A DNA stretch of 20,470 bases, taken from positions 1-20,470 of the forward strand of contig JAJZPD010000007.1 of NCBI GenBank assembly GCA_021811305.1, given 5' to 3'. Of the stretch, positions 7,404 through 15,459 are shown one piece after another (position 1 is the first letter of the stretch; each line of letters starts with the position of its first letter). Under the pieces are notes generated by a model, which was given only the letters and a program-made list of their open reading frames with translations, was not told where the DNA came from and searched no databases. This DNA comes from a bacterium (lineage in GTDB: Bacteria > Patescibacteriota > Minisyncoccia > UBA6257 > Colwellbacteraceae). Position numbers and translations under genes: made by a program.

Positions 7404-7461
7404 GCATTTTGCGCTTTGCGCTTTAAGCTTTGCGCTTATCGCGCTTTTCGTTTTGCGCTTT

Positions 7462-8043
7462 TTATGCCTTCTCCACCCTTTCCACGTACTCTCCGGTCTG
7501 GGTGTTGATGCGGATGACGTCGTCCTGGTTGATAAAAAGCGGCGCGTTCACCGTGGCTCCGCCCTCAATAGTCACAACTTTGGTTCCGCCCTGCGCTGTA
7601 TTGCCGCGGATGGCCGGAGGCGCTTCCACGACTCTGTATTCCGCTTTGATTGGCAGCTCGACATTCAGAATTTTTTCCTCGCCTCCCTGCATGAGCTTGA
7701 TGGCGGTCACTTCCATATTCGGCTTGAGATAGATTTCCGACTCGCCCAGAACTTCCTCCTTGAGCGCGAAGCGGTTCTTGGGATTGCCGGACTCGTCGAA
7801 CCATATCTCGCCGCGACCCTTGTATAAAAAGCGCGAGGGCATTTTCTCGATCTCGGCCTCCGCGAATTCGTCGGCCGGTTTGAAATTCTTCTCGAAAACG
7901 CGGCCGCTTCTTAAATTTCTTACTCGGGTCTGGATGCTGGAGCCGCCGCGCCCAATGTGTTGATGGGATACGGACATAACGACATACGGATCGCCCTCGA
8001 TCATTATCAGGCTGCCGTTTTTCAAATCATTGATTGTTAACAT
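7462..8043 (-). CDS. efp: Translation elongation factor P
   Basis: EF-P rescues ribosomes stalled on polyproline. The 193 residues match the family from the N-terminal KOW-like domain (NDLKNGSLIMIEGDPYVV) through the two OB domains, ending with the GGATVNAPLFINQDDVIRINTQTGEYVERV region that is highly conserved in EF-P. The tip of the loop that reaches the peptidyl-transferase centre reads HIGRGGSS, so Arg32 sits where E. coli has the modified Lys34. That resembles the EarP-rhamnosylated class, but no modification enzyme is in view. No Shine-Dalgarno sequence precedes the ATG. Repeat sequence begins directly after the TAA. Confidence 0.97.
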   Translation of the reverse strand: MLTINDLKNGSLIMIEGDPYVVMSVSHQHIGRGGSSIQTRVRNLRSGRVFEKNFKPADEFAEAEIEKMPSRFLYKGRGEIWFDESGNPKNRFALKEEVLGESEIYLKPNMEVTAIKLMQGGEEKILNVELPIKAEYRVVEAPPAIRGNTAQGGTKVVTIEGGATVNAPLFINQDDVIRINTQTGEYVERVEKA

Positions 8044-8094
8044 TGTTGTTTAGTGATTGGTATTTATTCCGCCTTCCAGCGGATTGGCGTTTTG

Positions 8095-8129
8095 CTAATA
8101 TTTAGAATTTAGGATTTCGAATTTGGGAT
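8095..8129. repeat. Solo fragment of the AT-rich repeat at the VirD4-like gene stop
   Basis: Words TTTAGAATTTAGGATTTCG and AATTTGGGATTT match the AT-rich family at 7208-7338, 15573-15657 and 16939-17010. The element ends at the TAA of the ATPase gene (8130-8132). The rest of 8044-8094 shows no clear feature. Confidence 0.7.
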
Positions 8130-9617
8130 TTAATCTTGGTCTGGGGGCTTGGCGCCGGCGGAAGCTGGCGGCTCTTCACCTTCGTCTGTCGGCAGCACTT
8201 CGGACAGCGCTTCGCGCAGTTCCTCGAAGTTTATCGCCCGCTTTGTCTTGTCGCGGCGCAGGGGCACCGGCTGCGGATTCTGCGCCAGTATTTCCAAAGA
8301 TTGCTCCTCCCGCCGGCCGGCGCGCTCCTCAACCACGCTCTTTCCCGCCATCCACTCGGTGCTGATCTTCTTATCCACGAGATCCTTCGGCGTCCCGAAA
8401 TGCCGGCGGTTGTTTTCTATTATCTCTTTGGTGTAATTATCCTGCTTGACGATGTTCGGCGGCAAGGATTCTGCGGAAAACGGCCGAGAAGCAATGCCGT
8501 CGATCATCAGCTTTACGTAAATATTGTGCTGCGGGAGATTGACCAGATCGGCGGCCATAAACTCCGGAGAAAACTCGCTTTCCAAAAACTCCGCGTCGGC
8601 GGCTCCCACTCGGAAGATGACAAATGTGCCGACGTTTCCCATGACGGCGTCCCTGACGCTCTCGTCCAGCTGAGCTATATATTGATGGGCGAGAATCAGG
8701 CTCAACCGGTACTTTCGAGCCTCGGAAAGGATGTTGACGAACGATTCGGTGGAAAAGTTCTGGAATTCGTCGATGTAGAGGTAAAAGTCTCGGCGTTCGC
8801 GCTCAGGAGTGTCGACACGGCTCATAGCCGCCAGCTGCATCTTGGTGATCATCATCGCTCCCAAGAGCGCCGAGTTGTCTTCGCCGATCCTGCCCTTCGA
8901 AAGGTTCAGTATAAAAATCTTCCCCTCATCCATCATCTTCCGAATATCGAAAGTCGAGTGTGGCTGGCCGATGATGCGCCGGATGAGCGGATTGGAAACG
9001 AACTGCCCGACTTTGTTCTGAATGGCAGCCGTCGCCTCGGACTCCAGCCGCTGGGTGTAGCGGGCGAATTCGTCGGTCCAAAAACTTTTCACCACCGGGT
9101 CGGTCAGGTGGGCGACCACCTCACTGCGGTAATCACGGTCGGAAAGCAAGCGCATAATTCCCAACAGGGTCGACCCCGGGTACTCGAGAAGCGAAAGCAG
9201 CGAGTTGTTTAAAATATATTCCATCCGCGCCGACCAGACGTCCGGCCAGATCTTTTTGAAAACTCCCATGATGCTCGACGCGATGATATGGTAGTGTTCG
9301 TCTCGCACCTGCTCCAATGGGTTGAATCCGAACGGAAAATCGGTGTCTGCCGGGTTGAAGTAGACTACATCGCCGATGCGGTTTTCCGGAATAAGAGCCA
9401 GAAGTTTTTCGGCGAAATCGCCGTGGGGGTCGACGACGCCGACGCCGTGTCCCGCCAGGATATCCTCGACCACCATGTTTTCCAAAAGAGTGGTCTTGCC
9501 GGATCCGGTCTTACCGATGACGTAAAAATGCCGGCGGCGATCGTCGGTTTTCACTCCGAACTTGACCTTGCGGTTGCGGAAATTGGTCTGGGCAAAGGTG
9601 GTTATCTCCTCGTTCAT
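8130..9617 (-). CDS. VirD4/TraD-like DNA-translocating ATPase
   Basis: A 495-residue ATPase of the FtsK/HerA superfamily, type IV secretion coupling-protein branch. Walker A is GKTGSGKTT (35-43), followed by GVVDPHGDF (60-68). Walker B is FYLYIDEFQNF (278-288), and LAHQYIAQL (309-317) matches the TraM-recognition/TraG region. It has no transmembrane segment of its own, and the C-terminal tail (about 475-495) is rich in Pro, Glu and Ala. The upstream gene encodes a membrane protein that could anchor it. The ATG at 9617 starts immediately before the conserved N-terminus; a TTG 30 nt upstream is less likely. No relaxase or pilus genes are in view, so the substrate is unknown; conjugation-like export or DNA uptake are both possible. 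Confidence 0.88.
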   Translation of the reverse strand: MNEEITTFAQTNFRNRKVKFGVKTDDRRRHFYVIGKTGSGKTTLLENMVVEDILAGHGVGVVDPHGDFAEKLLALIPENRIGDVVYFNPADTDFPFGFNPLEQVRDEHYHIIASSIMGVFKKIWPDVWSARMEYILNNSLLSLLEYPGSTLLGIMRLLSDRDYRSEVVAHLTDPVVKSFWTDEFARYTQRLESEATAAIQNKVGQFVSNPLIRRIIGQPHSTFDIRKMMDEGKIFILNLSKGRIGEDNSALLGAMMITKMQLAAMSRVDTPERERRDFYLYIDEFQNFSTESFVNILSEARKYRLSLILAHQYIAQLDESVRDAVMGNVGTFVIFRVGAADAEFLESEFSPEFMAADLVNLPQHNIYVKLMIDGIASRPFSAESLPPNIVKQDNYTKEIIENNRRHFGTPKDLVDKKISTEWMAGKSVVEERAGRREEQSLEILAQNPQPVPLRRDKTKRAINFEELREALSEVLPTDEGEEPPASAGAKPPDQD

Positions 9618-9639
9618 TTGGTAACAGTGTAGCGCAGAA

Positions 9640-9798
9640 GAGCGCAAAGCTCAAAATGCAAAACGAAAAATAACGGACAATTAAGCGTGAAATTAAAAGC
9701 GAAAAACTAAAAGCTAAAAGCGAAAAATAGCGATAGGTCGTCAGTCGTCAATTCTTTTGCGCTTTGCGCTTTTATTTTTGCTCTTACTTTGCGTTTTT
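9640..9798. repeat. Compound repeat (GCGCAAAG arms) between the ATPase gene and its upstream partner
   Basis: The A-rich arm (about 9640-9728, including AAACTAAAAGCTAAAAGC at 9704-9721) faces a T-rich arm (about 9752-9798, TTTTGCGCTTTGCGCTTTTA). The inner cargo is short and contains the direct repeat GTCGTCAGTCGTCA (9737-9750). The T-rich arm ends exactly at the TAA of the gene at 9799. Confidence 0.78.
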
Positions 9799-11082
9799 TT
9801 ATCCTGCTATCGGCAGATTCATCGGCGGCGTGCCTTTCTTGGCCTCGAGCTGCTTCAGGCGCGGAGCGGAAACGAAGGAGGCGGGCGGATGGAACAGAGT
9901 TGCCAGTTCTTCGGCGTTCAAAACCGAGTCCTGCAGCTTCAGCGGCTGGCCGATCTGCAGCTTCACCATCCGCTCGCGGTATGCCTGGTAAAGCTTCTGC
10001 TTTCTTTCGAGCAGGCGCCACTGCTTGAAGGTGCGCCCAACCTTGGTGCCGGACGTCAAAGTCCCGTTTCCCGGGCGAAAGGCATTCAAGTGCTGGGTAT
10101 TAAAAACGCGAAAAGCTCCGCTCAAAGCCGAGAGGTTGGCTTTGTTGAACCCCTCTTTTTTATCCATATAAATGACGCGCACGATCGTTTCGAAGCCGAC
10201 CTTGCCGATTTTGGTAGCGATCGCCTTCATCACATCCGCTTCGTAAGGGTTGTAAAACTTCATAGCCGCTTCGGCCTTCTTTTCGGCGGCGCCCCAAGTC
10301 GGATAGACCGTCGGGGCCATAATCAGATTCTTTACAAACATAAAGAGATGCTGGAAAGGCCCGGGAGCCACTGCCTTCGGCGGCTGGCCGGACATCTTTC
10401 CAATCTCCGCCTCTCCTTTCTTCTTCCAGTCGTCCCCCGCCGCTTTGATGAGGATCTGCACCCAGATTCTCTCCTCTCCCTTCAAGTTGGACATCGCCTC
10501 GATGAGGGTCGAAAGCGAATCGGTGCTCTTCTCTTCTTTTATTACCTCGAACTCCGGGTAAGTCTTGACCGGGAAAAAGCTGTCGCGCGCCAGGATGTAG
10601 TCTTGGCCGAAGAGGTCGTACTGCTCGTTGGGGACGACCTCCGGCATCTCTTTCGTGTAATCGTCCACCTCCTCGATCTCCACCTCGGGGTACTGTGAAA
10701 AGAAAGACGACTCGATCAGGTTGCGAAACTTAGCGGGCGTCGTGATGTAAAACCTCACTCCGCCTTCAGAACCGACGATTTCGCACGACATCCAATCCTC
10801 GACTTTGCCTTCCTTGTAAACCTCGGCTTGCTTGATGCCGAAGCTGTATGTCCCGTGCAGGCTGGTAAAAACCTGCTCCATCGACTTGGCCGACTTAAAG
10901 TTTTCACGCGGGACGTGAATCTGCAACGTCACCCATTTAATATTCTTTACGTATTTGCGGATCTTGTCGTGAATCCACCAGTCATTGAAGATGACCGCCA
11001 CGAAAATCAAAACCGCCAAGAACCATCCGAGATTTATCAAGCTCAGAGCGGCCACGGTTAAGGCGTTGACTACGGAGTTCAT
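9799..11082 (-). CDS. Single-pass membrane protein paired with the VirD4-like ATPase
   Basis: This 427-residue protein has one N-terminal transmembrane helix (about 8-32) and a long cytoplasmic region. It contains EGGVRFYITTPAKFRNLIES, SQYPEVEIEEVDDY and PNEQYDLFGQDYILARDSFF. From memory this resembles a family seen next to VirD4-like ATPases in Patescibacteria and in Gram-positive conjugation loci (possibly DUF8128); I cannot confirm the name here. The order, membrane protein then soluble ATPase, fits a membrane anchor plus motor, like the two-part TraG/VirD4 arrangement. The start is 9 nt after the stop of the regulator gene, so the two are in one operon. Function beyond this is inference. 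Confidence 0.78.
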   Translation of the reverse strand: MNSVVNALTVAALSLINLGWFLAVLIFVAVIFNDWWIHDKIRKYVKNIKWVTLQIHVPRENFKSAKSMEQVFTSLHGTYSFGIKQAEVYKEGKVEDWMSCEIVGSEGGVRFYITTPAKFRNLIESSFFSQYPEVEIEEVDDYTKEMPEVVPNEQYDLFGQDYILARDSFFPVKTYPEFEVIKEEKSTDSLSTLIEAMSNLKGEERIWVQILIKAAGDDWKKKGEAEIGKMSGQPPKAVAPGPFQHLFMFVKNLIMAPTVYPTWGAAEKKAEAAMKFYNPYEADVMKAIATKIGKVGFETIVRVIYMDKKEGFNKANLSALSGAFRVFNTQHLNAFRPGNGTLTSGTKVGRTFKQWRLLERKQKLYQAYRERMVKLQIGQPLKLQDSVLNAEELATLFHPPASFVSAPRLKQLEAKKGTPPMNLPIAG

Positions 11083-11091
11083 AGTCTAGGC

Positions 11092-11928
11092 TTAGGATTT
11101 TATGGTGTAGATTCCCCTTTTGACCAAGACGAAACGGTGGTCGCGGATCAGCTCGTTGTGAACGGTGGCCGCGGAGCGGCGGCCGGCGCCGATGTGATTA
11201 ACCTCTTTGGCGATATCCTCGAAATGCAAAGGCTGGCCTGCGCGTTGCAGAACCAAATATGTTTTGTCGCGGACGGTCTTCGGGTTGATGTGCAGCCACT
11301 CGCCGCTGCCCAGATCTCCATACGGTCCGATCATAAAGTTCTTGGAAATAAGCAAGTAGTTGACTACCAACGGTTCTGGCAACTCGAACTTCTTTTCCGC
11401 CGCCTCCAAGAAGGAGTCGAAATCTTCTTTAGGGTGCGAGTGGAGCTTTACAACTAGTTTCTTAGCCACGATTTCCGCGCCGCGGTCGTTGTGCCAATAG
11501 GCGTGAGACTCGGAGGTCTCGTAGACGACCTGCGGGCCGTCCAGCACCTTTGTAAGAAAACGCAGGTAGTTGCGGAAAATCTCTTCTCTCTGCTTCGCCT
11601 GCCACAGGCGGCGCAGGTCGGCGGCCAGCAGGTCGTCGCGGCGCAAATTACCGACTCCATTCAAATAGGCGTGGACCAGCTCCAAAAAAAGTTTGGCTTC
11701 TGCGGCCTCCTCGAGATCAGCGCGGGCGGCTTCCAAGGCCTTAGCCTCAATCTGCCTGACGCGCTCGCGCGTCAGGTCCAAATTACCGCCGATCTCTTCG
11801 AGGGTGCGCAAATCCGGGTTCCGCAAACCGTAACGCTCGCGGAGAATCTGAGTCGATCGATCGTCGCGGGCGCTAAGCGCCGCGCTTACCAGCGCTTCCA
11901 CATTTGGAAAGCTACTTACTCTTGACAT
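11092..11928 (-). CDS. Sigma-region-4 / HARE-type winged-helix regulator
   Basis: A 278-residue predicted DNA-binding protein. Residues 26-70 match sigma-70 region 4: ILRERYGLRNPDLRTLEEIG followed by LDLTRERVRQIEAKALEAAR, including the -35-recognition helix. Residues about 216-278 look like a HARE-HTH (RpoE/delta-like) domain: YLVLQRAGQPLHFEDIAKEV, then ATVHNELIRDHRFVLVKRGI. Sigma region 2 is absent, so it is not a complete sigma factor; it may modulate polymerase or act as a transcription factor. The ATG at 11928 is chosen over a TTG at 11964 because a good promoter ends 7 nt ahead of it and would overlap the longer reading. It heads the operon with the membrane protein and VirD4-like ATPase. 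Confidence 0.8.
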   Translation of the reverse strand: MSRVSSFPNVEALVSAALSARDDRSTQILRERYGLRNPDLRTLEEIGGNLDLTRERVRQIEAKALEAARADLEEAAEAKLFLELVHAYLNGVGNLRRDDLLAADLRRLWQAKQREEIFRNYLRFLTKVLDGPQVVYETSESHAYWHNDRGAEIVAKKLVVKLHSHPKEDFDSFLEAAEKKFELPEPLVVNYLLISKNFMIGPYGDLGSGEWLHINPKTVRDKTYLVLQRAGQPLHFEDIAKEVNHIGAGRRSAATVHNELIRDHRFVLVKRGIYTIKS

Positions 11929-11935
11929 ATATTGA

Positions 11936-11964
11936 TTTATACACTGTTGGCGCTCTCGCGTCAA
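11936..11964 (-). promoter_or_regulatory. Predicted leaderless promoter of the sigma4/HARE gene
   Basis: On the minus strand, TTGACG (11959-11964), 17-nt spacer, TATAAA (11936-11941), then 7 nt to the ATG at 11928. This is the best consensus promoter in the window, and the spacing leaves essentially no 5' leader. It overlaps the first bases after secF, so the operon can be transcribed separately from secDF. Confidence 0.65.
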
Positions 11965-11974
11965 ACGCGGCCGC

Positions 11975-12874
11975 CTATTTTTTCTTCTTTTCGCGGTTGC
12001 TCAAGACCAACAACGGGCTGGCTATGAAGATTGAAGAGTAGGTTCCGGCGATAACGCCGATAAGAAGCGTCAAAGCGAAGAACTTCAGGTTGGCCGGACC
12101 GAGGAAGTAGAGGGCCAGAAGGACCAGCACCAGCGAGAAGGAGGTGTTAATCGAGCGGTGCATCGTCTCATTGACGCTTTTGTTGACTATCTCCGGCAAG
12201 TTGATCTTGCCCGAGGTCTGCTTGGATAGATTCTCTCTGGTGCGGTCGAAAACCACGATGGTGTCGTGAACAGAAAAGCCCATGATGACCAAGAGGGCGA
12301 TGACGAAGTTGGAATCAATGGTCAAACCGAAGAAGTAGCCCAGAGCGGCGTAAACTCCCGCCGGAATGACGACGTCGTGCACCAAAGTCAGCAGGGTGAT
12401 GAAGCCGTACTTCCAGGAGCTGACCGGGCGCGAGACCATGCGGAAAGCGTAAGCGACGAAGAAGGAGATGCCGGCCAACACCAGAATGATCGCCTCGACC
12501 GCGCGGCGCGCCAAGCTGGCGGAAACCGAGGGAGAAAGGGACCAAACGTCCAAGCTCTGCACGCCGCTGAACTTGCTTTCCAGGGCGCTCAAGTAAACTG
12601 CCCGCTCGTTTTCGTTGGTCTGCGGAAGGGTTACCGAGTAGTCGCCGGTAGCGGCATCATAAGCGACGATCGGACTCTTGGCTCCAGCCTGCTCCAAGAC
12701 GCTCTTCACCGTAGCCGGGCTGCCGTTGGCCACTTTCAGATCCCAAAGAGTTCCGCCGGCGAAATCAACGCCCAGGCGGAAGCGGAAGACCGCGATGCTC
12801 GCCAAGCTTAACACCACCAGGATCAGGGCGATGGCCAGGAATATGTTTTTTCTGCCGATGACGTTGATATTCAT
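11975..12874 (-). CDS. secF: Protein translocase subunit SecF
   Basis: SecF works with SecD to pull exported proteins through SecYEG using the proton gradient. The 299 residues have the first transmembrane helix (about 9-30), LGVDFAGGTLWDL (34-46), a small extracytoplasmic P domain, and five further helices. The family motif VHDTIVVFDRTREN is at 202-215. A lysine-rich C-terminus (REKKKK) ends in the cytoplasm. The start follows the secD stop by 1 nt, so the genes are translationally coupled. Confidence 0.96.
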   Translation of the reverse strand: MNINVIGRKNIFLAIALILVVLSLASIAVFRFRLGVDFAGGTLWDLKVANGSPATVKSVLEQAGAKSPIVAYDAATGDYSVTLPQTNENERAVYLSALESKFSGVQSLDVWSLSPSVSASLARRAVEAIILVLAGISFFVAYAFRMVSRPVSSWKYGFITLLTLVHDVVIPAGVYAALGYFFGLTIDSNFVIALLVIMGFSVHDTIVVFDRTRENLSKQTSGKINLPEIVNKSVNETMHRSINTSFSLVLVLLALYFLGPANLKFFALTLLIGVIAGTYSSIFIASPLLVLSNREKKKK

Positions 12875-12875
12875 G

Positions 12876-14138
12876 TTACTTTTTTAAAAACACTTTTAGA
12901 ATTGTCCGGGTGACGAAAATAGCCGAGAACATGCTGATCAATACTCCAAGTCCCAAAGTAAAAGCGAATCCGCGAACGAACTCCGAGGTGAAGATATATA
13001 GAATGAGCGAAGTGATGATGGTGCTGATATTCGAGTCGCGGATGGAAGGCCAGGCGCGCTTGAATCCCTCTTCGATCGCCACCTTCCGGCTCGAGCCCTT
13101 CCTGATTTCCTCGCGCGTGCGTTCGAAGATAAGAATGTTGGCGTCGACGGCCATGCCGATCGAAAGGATGAACCCAGCGATTCCCGAAAGGGTCATGGTA
13201 AACATTGGCATCAGTTTAAAAACCGAGAGGGAAAAGATGATATAGATGACCAGCGCCAGGTCGGCGAATAAGCCGAAAAGGCGGTAGTAGAGAAGCATGA
13301 AAAGCAAAACAAGTCCGGTTCCAATAAGCCCGGCGTACACGATGTTACGCAATGAATCGGCGGCGGCCGAGGCGCTAACAGTCCGCTGGTTAATGAGCGT
13401 AATCGGGGCGGCCAAAGCGCCGGCGTTAAAGCGCGAAACTAGTTCCTGCGCCACGCTTTGCGTTATGCCGCTTCCAGAAATCTGGGCCTGACCGCCGCTA
13501 ATCGCCTGGTTGATGATCGGGCAGCTGCCGTTGGGGTCGTTAGGAAAAACGAAGTTGCCGTCGACGAAGACGCACAAAGGCTTGCCGACGTTCTCCGAGG
13601 TCACCTGCTGGAAAAGAGTAGCTCCCTGCGGGTTAAGCTGGAAGTCGACGACCGGCCGGCCGAACTGGTCGAAGTTCAAAGACGCGCTCGTGATATAGCG
13701 CCCGGTGATATTGGTCGGCACATAAGTGTAGGTGCTCGAGGCGGTGCTGCTCGCCTCGGCCAATCGAAAATCCAAGACCGGCGTAGCGCCGATCTGATCG
13801 ACCGCCTGCTGCAGGTTCTTGATTCCAGGCAGCTCGACTAAGAGCTCGTACTGGCCGTTGTTGTTGGCGATACTGACGTTGGGTTCGGAAACGCCATAAA
13901 GGTTTATTCTGCGCTCGATAACGTTCTGCAACCCGGTCATGACCGAGCTGTAATCGCTCGGATTGACCTGGGACAAATCCACCTTGTATACCAGCGTAGT
14001 GCCGCCGGCGACGTCCAGGCCGAGATGCCAAGGCAGCACCTTCGCTCCCAGCCCCTGCGGATAGACGAAAAAAGCGCCCAGCACTCCGAGCAGGATAATC
14101 AGCGACAAGATGATGATATTGGCCTGAAAACTTTTCAT
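12876..14138 (-). CDS. secD: Protein translocase subunit SecD
   Basis: Partner of SecF. From the ATG at 14138 it has 420 residues: the first helix (about 7-26), HLGLDVAGGTTLVYKVD (38-54), a P1 domain with IERRINLYGVSEPNV, an extended second extracytoplasmic region, and the membrane domain with GMAVDANILIFERTREEI. The length is short relative to E. coli SecD (about 615) but usual for compact bacterial forms. The open frame continues upstream into the tRNA gene, but GGAGGAG (14146-14152), 7 nt before the ATG, and the signal-anchor-like start fix it at 14138. This strong Shine-Dalgarno site fits a gene that is translated from within a longer transcript. Confidence 0.95.
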   Translation of the reverse strand: MKSFQANIIILSLIILLGVLGAFFVYPQGLGAKVLPWHLGLDVAGGTTLVYKVDLSQVNPSDYSSVMTGLQNVIERRINLYGVSEPNVSIANNNGQYELLVELPGIKNLQQAVDQIGATPVLDFRLAEASSTASSTYTYVPTNITGRYITSASLNFDQFGRPVVDFQLNPQGATLFQQVTSENVGKPLCVFVDGNFVFPNDPNGSCPIINQAISGGQAQISGSGITQSVAQELVSRFNAGALAAPITLINQRTVSASAAADSLRNIVYAGLIGTGLVLLFMLLYYRLFGLFADLALVIYIIFSLSVFKLMPMFTMTLSGIAGFILSIGMAVDANILIFERTREEIRKGSSRKVAIEEGFKRAWPSIRDSNISTIITSLILYIFTSEFVRGFAFTLGLGVLISMFSAIFVTRTILKVFLKK

Positions 14139-14145
14139 TAATTGA

Positions 14146-14152
14146 CTCCTCC
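14146..14152 (-). promoter_or_regulatory. Strong Shine-Dalgarno site deciding the secD start
   Basis: GGAGGAG on the minus strand with a 7-nt spacer to the ATG at 14138. It excludes the longer frame that would run through the tRNA gene. Only one other equally strong site was noticed in the window (5545-5551, CcdA-like gene). Confidence 0.85.
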
Positions 14153-14172
14153 AGATATTCCGAAATTGCCAG

Positions 14173-14245
14173 TCCCCCCACCAGGACTCGAACCTGGGAC
14201 CCACTGCTTAAAAGGCAGGTGCTCTACCAACTGAGCTATAGGGGG
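14173..14245 (-). tRNA. tRNA-Lys (anticodon UUU)
   Basis: A 73-nt cloverleaf on the minus strand. The acceptor CCCCCTA pairs with TGGGGGG (one U-G pair), D arm GCTC/GAGC, anticodon loop CTTTTAA giving UUU, T arm CCAGG-TTCGAGT-CCTGG, and discriminator A. CCA is not encoded (CTG follows). The first base pair is C1-G72, unusual for tRNA-Lys, and the anticodon stem has a C-U mismatch at 27-43. It lies 38 nt after dnaJ and 20 nt before the secD Shine-Dalgarno site, all on one strand, so it is probably processed from a dnaJ-tRNA-secDF transcript. Confidence 0.95.
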
Positions 14246-14283
14246 AAGAGGGCTCGGCCCCGGTCGGTCCGCACCACTTCACT

Positions 14284-15375
14284 TTATTCGCCTTTCAGCG
14301 TTTTTTCAAGTTCCTCCAAGAGTTTTTTTGCTTTGGCGCTTAAGCGCTTCGGCGTTTCGATCTCCAGACGGATAACAAGGTCTCCGGACGAAGTCATTCC
14401 TTCGCCCTTGATCCTGATTTCGCTGGTCAGAACCGATCCGGGCTCGACGCGGAACTTGATCGTATTTCCCAGTAGGCCGGCGGTCCTGATCTCTTTGCCC
14501 AATAGAATATCAACGACATCGACTCGCAAGCGGCGGTAAAGATTGTTGCCTTCGCGAGTAAAGTTGGGATTCGGCTTGACTGCGACGCGCACGTACAGAT
14601 CGCCCGGGTCGGTATTCCTCTCGCCGGCCTCGCCCATTCCCTTCACTTTGATGATCTGCCCGTTCTCCACGCCCGGCCGTATGTCGACAGTGACCGTTTT
14701 CTTGCCGAGGATTCTCCCCTCTCCGCGGCAGCGTTCGCAGACCTTATTCGGTATCTCGCCCGTCCCGCGACAGTACTTGCACGGGGCCACGCGGTTGAAA
14801 TTTCCGAAAAAAGTGCTGTGCGATTCCTTAACCTCGCCGCGCCCGTCGCAGTGGCCGCACTTGGTCTGTCCGGCTTTCACATCGTATCCGTAGCCGCCGC
14901 ACGCCTCGCACTTCACCGGAGCTTGGTACTCCGCCTCTAGCTTCTTTCCAGTCTTCGCCTCTTCCAGGGTGATCGCCACTGGCAGCTCCAGGTCGGAGCC
15001 GCGGCGGTAGCTGCGCCTCTTCGGCTTCACTCCCAAGCCCTCGAAAAAGGCATCGAAGACGTCGCTTAAATCGCCTAAGTTTTCGCCGGAGTCAAAATTA
15101 ATATTCCACTCGAACGGAGCGCCTCCTGGAAAGCCGCCGAAGCCCGGCCCCGGCCCGCCCTGAGCGCCTTCAAAAACCCGGCCAAACTGGTCGTATTGTT
15201 TGCGCTTCTCTGGGTTGGAAAGAACCTGGTAAGCCTCATTGATCTCCTTGAACTTCTCGGTGTCGCCGCCGTCTTTGTCCGGATGATACTTGTGCGCTAG
15301 GCGGCGGAAAGCCTTCTTCACCTCCTCGGACGAAGCGTTCTTTTCGATGCCTAAAATCTTGTAGTAATCGTTCAT
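14284..15375 (-). CDS. dnaJ: Chaperone protein DnaJ
   Basis: Hsp40 co-chaperone that stimulates DnaK ATPase and presents substrates. From the ATG at 15375 it has 363 residues: J domain (1-65) with HPD at 31-33, a Gly/Phe-rich linker (about 68-100), then the zinc domain with four CxxC pairs (156/159, 173/176, 199/202, 213/216). The first repeat reads CEACGGYGYD. C-terminal substrate-binding domains follow. A TTG two codons upstream is in frame but less likely. The gene is separated from dnaK-grpE by an unrelated membrane-protein gene and a compound repeat, and has its own promoter. Confidence 0.97.
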   Translation of the reverse strand: MNDYYKILGIEKNASSEEVKKAFRRLAHKYHPDKDGGDTEKFKEINEAYQVLSNPEKRKQYDQFGRVFEGAQGGPGPGFGGFPGGAPFEWNINFDSGENLGDLSDVFDAFFEGLGVKPKRRSYRRGSDLELPVAITLEEAKTGKKLEAEYQAPVKCEACGGYGYDVKAGQTKCGHCDGRGEVKESHSTFFGNFNRVAPCKYCRGTGEIPNKVCERCRGEGRILGKKTVTVDIRPGVENGQIIKVKGMGEAGERNTDPGDLYVRVAVKPNPNFTREGNNLYRRLRVDVVDILLGKEIRTAGLLGNTIKFRVEPGSVLTSEIRIKGEGMTSSGDLVIRLEIETPKRLSAKAKKLLEELEKTLKGE

Positions 15376-15382
15376 TGGCAAA

Positions 15383-15412
15383 AATATAATATAACGCGGC
15401 GCTGAAAATCAA
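15383..15412 (-). promoter_or_regulatory. Predicted leaderless dnaJ promoter
   Basis: On the minus strand, TTGATT (15407-15412), 18-nt spacer, TATATT (15383-15388), and 7 nt to the ATG. An overlapping second TATATT 5 nt upstream makes the exact -10 uncertain. No CIRCE-type heat-shock operator was seen. Confidence 0.42.
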
Positions 15413-15459
15413 AAGCGGGGAAAACAGAAGAAATGCAAAGCTAAAAGCGAAAAGCAACG

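Larger units (their letters stand above)
7135..7461. repeat. Compound intergenic repeat between convergent trx and efp genes
   Basis: This gene-free stretch is almost entirely repeat. An A-rich arm (about 7135-7190, words such as GCGCAAAACTAAAAGCGC) starts immediately after the thioredoxin stop. The mirror T-rich arm (about 7401-7461, TTTTGCGCTTTGCGCTTT) ends directly at the efp stop. Between them lie an AT-rich TTTCGGATTT-type element (7208-7338) and a terminator-like hairpin (7378-7403). AAACTAAAAGCTAAAAGC (7167-7184) recurs exactly at 9704-9721. Confidence 0.85.

Noticed and set aside
7135..7461. CRISPR array
   Set aside because: Repeats are degenerate, palindromic as a whole and not separated by unique spacers of constant size; no cas gene is near.
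8136..9212. Long plus-strand open frame of 358 codons
   Set aside because: It lies wholly antisense to the VirD4-like ATPase gene, whose Walker motifs are clear; the plus-strand translation has no recognisable domain.
9757..10698. Plus-strand open frame of 313 codons
   Set aside because: Antisense to the membrane-protein gene at 9799-11082 and starting in the repeat; composition is that of a reversed coding frame.
14139..14204. Longer secD reading through the tRNA
   Set aside because: The extra 22 codons overlap the tRNA-Lys gene and are not SecD-like; GGAGGAG fixes the start at 14138.
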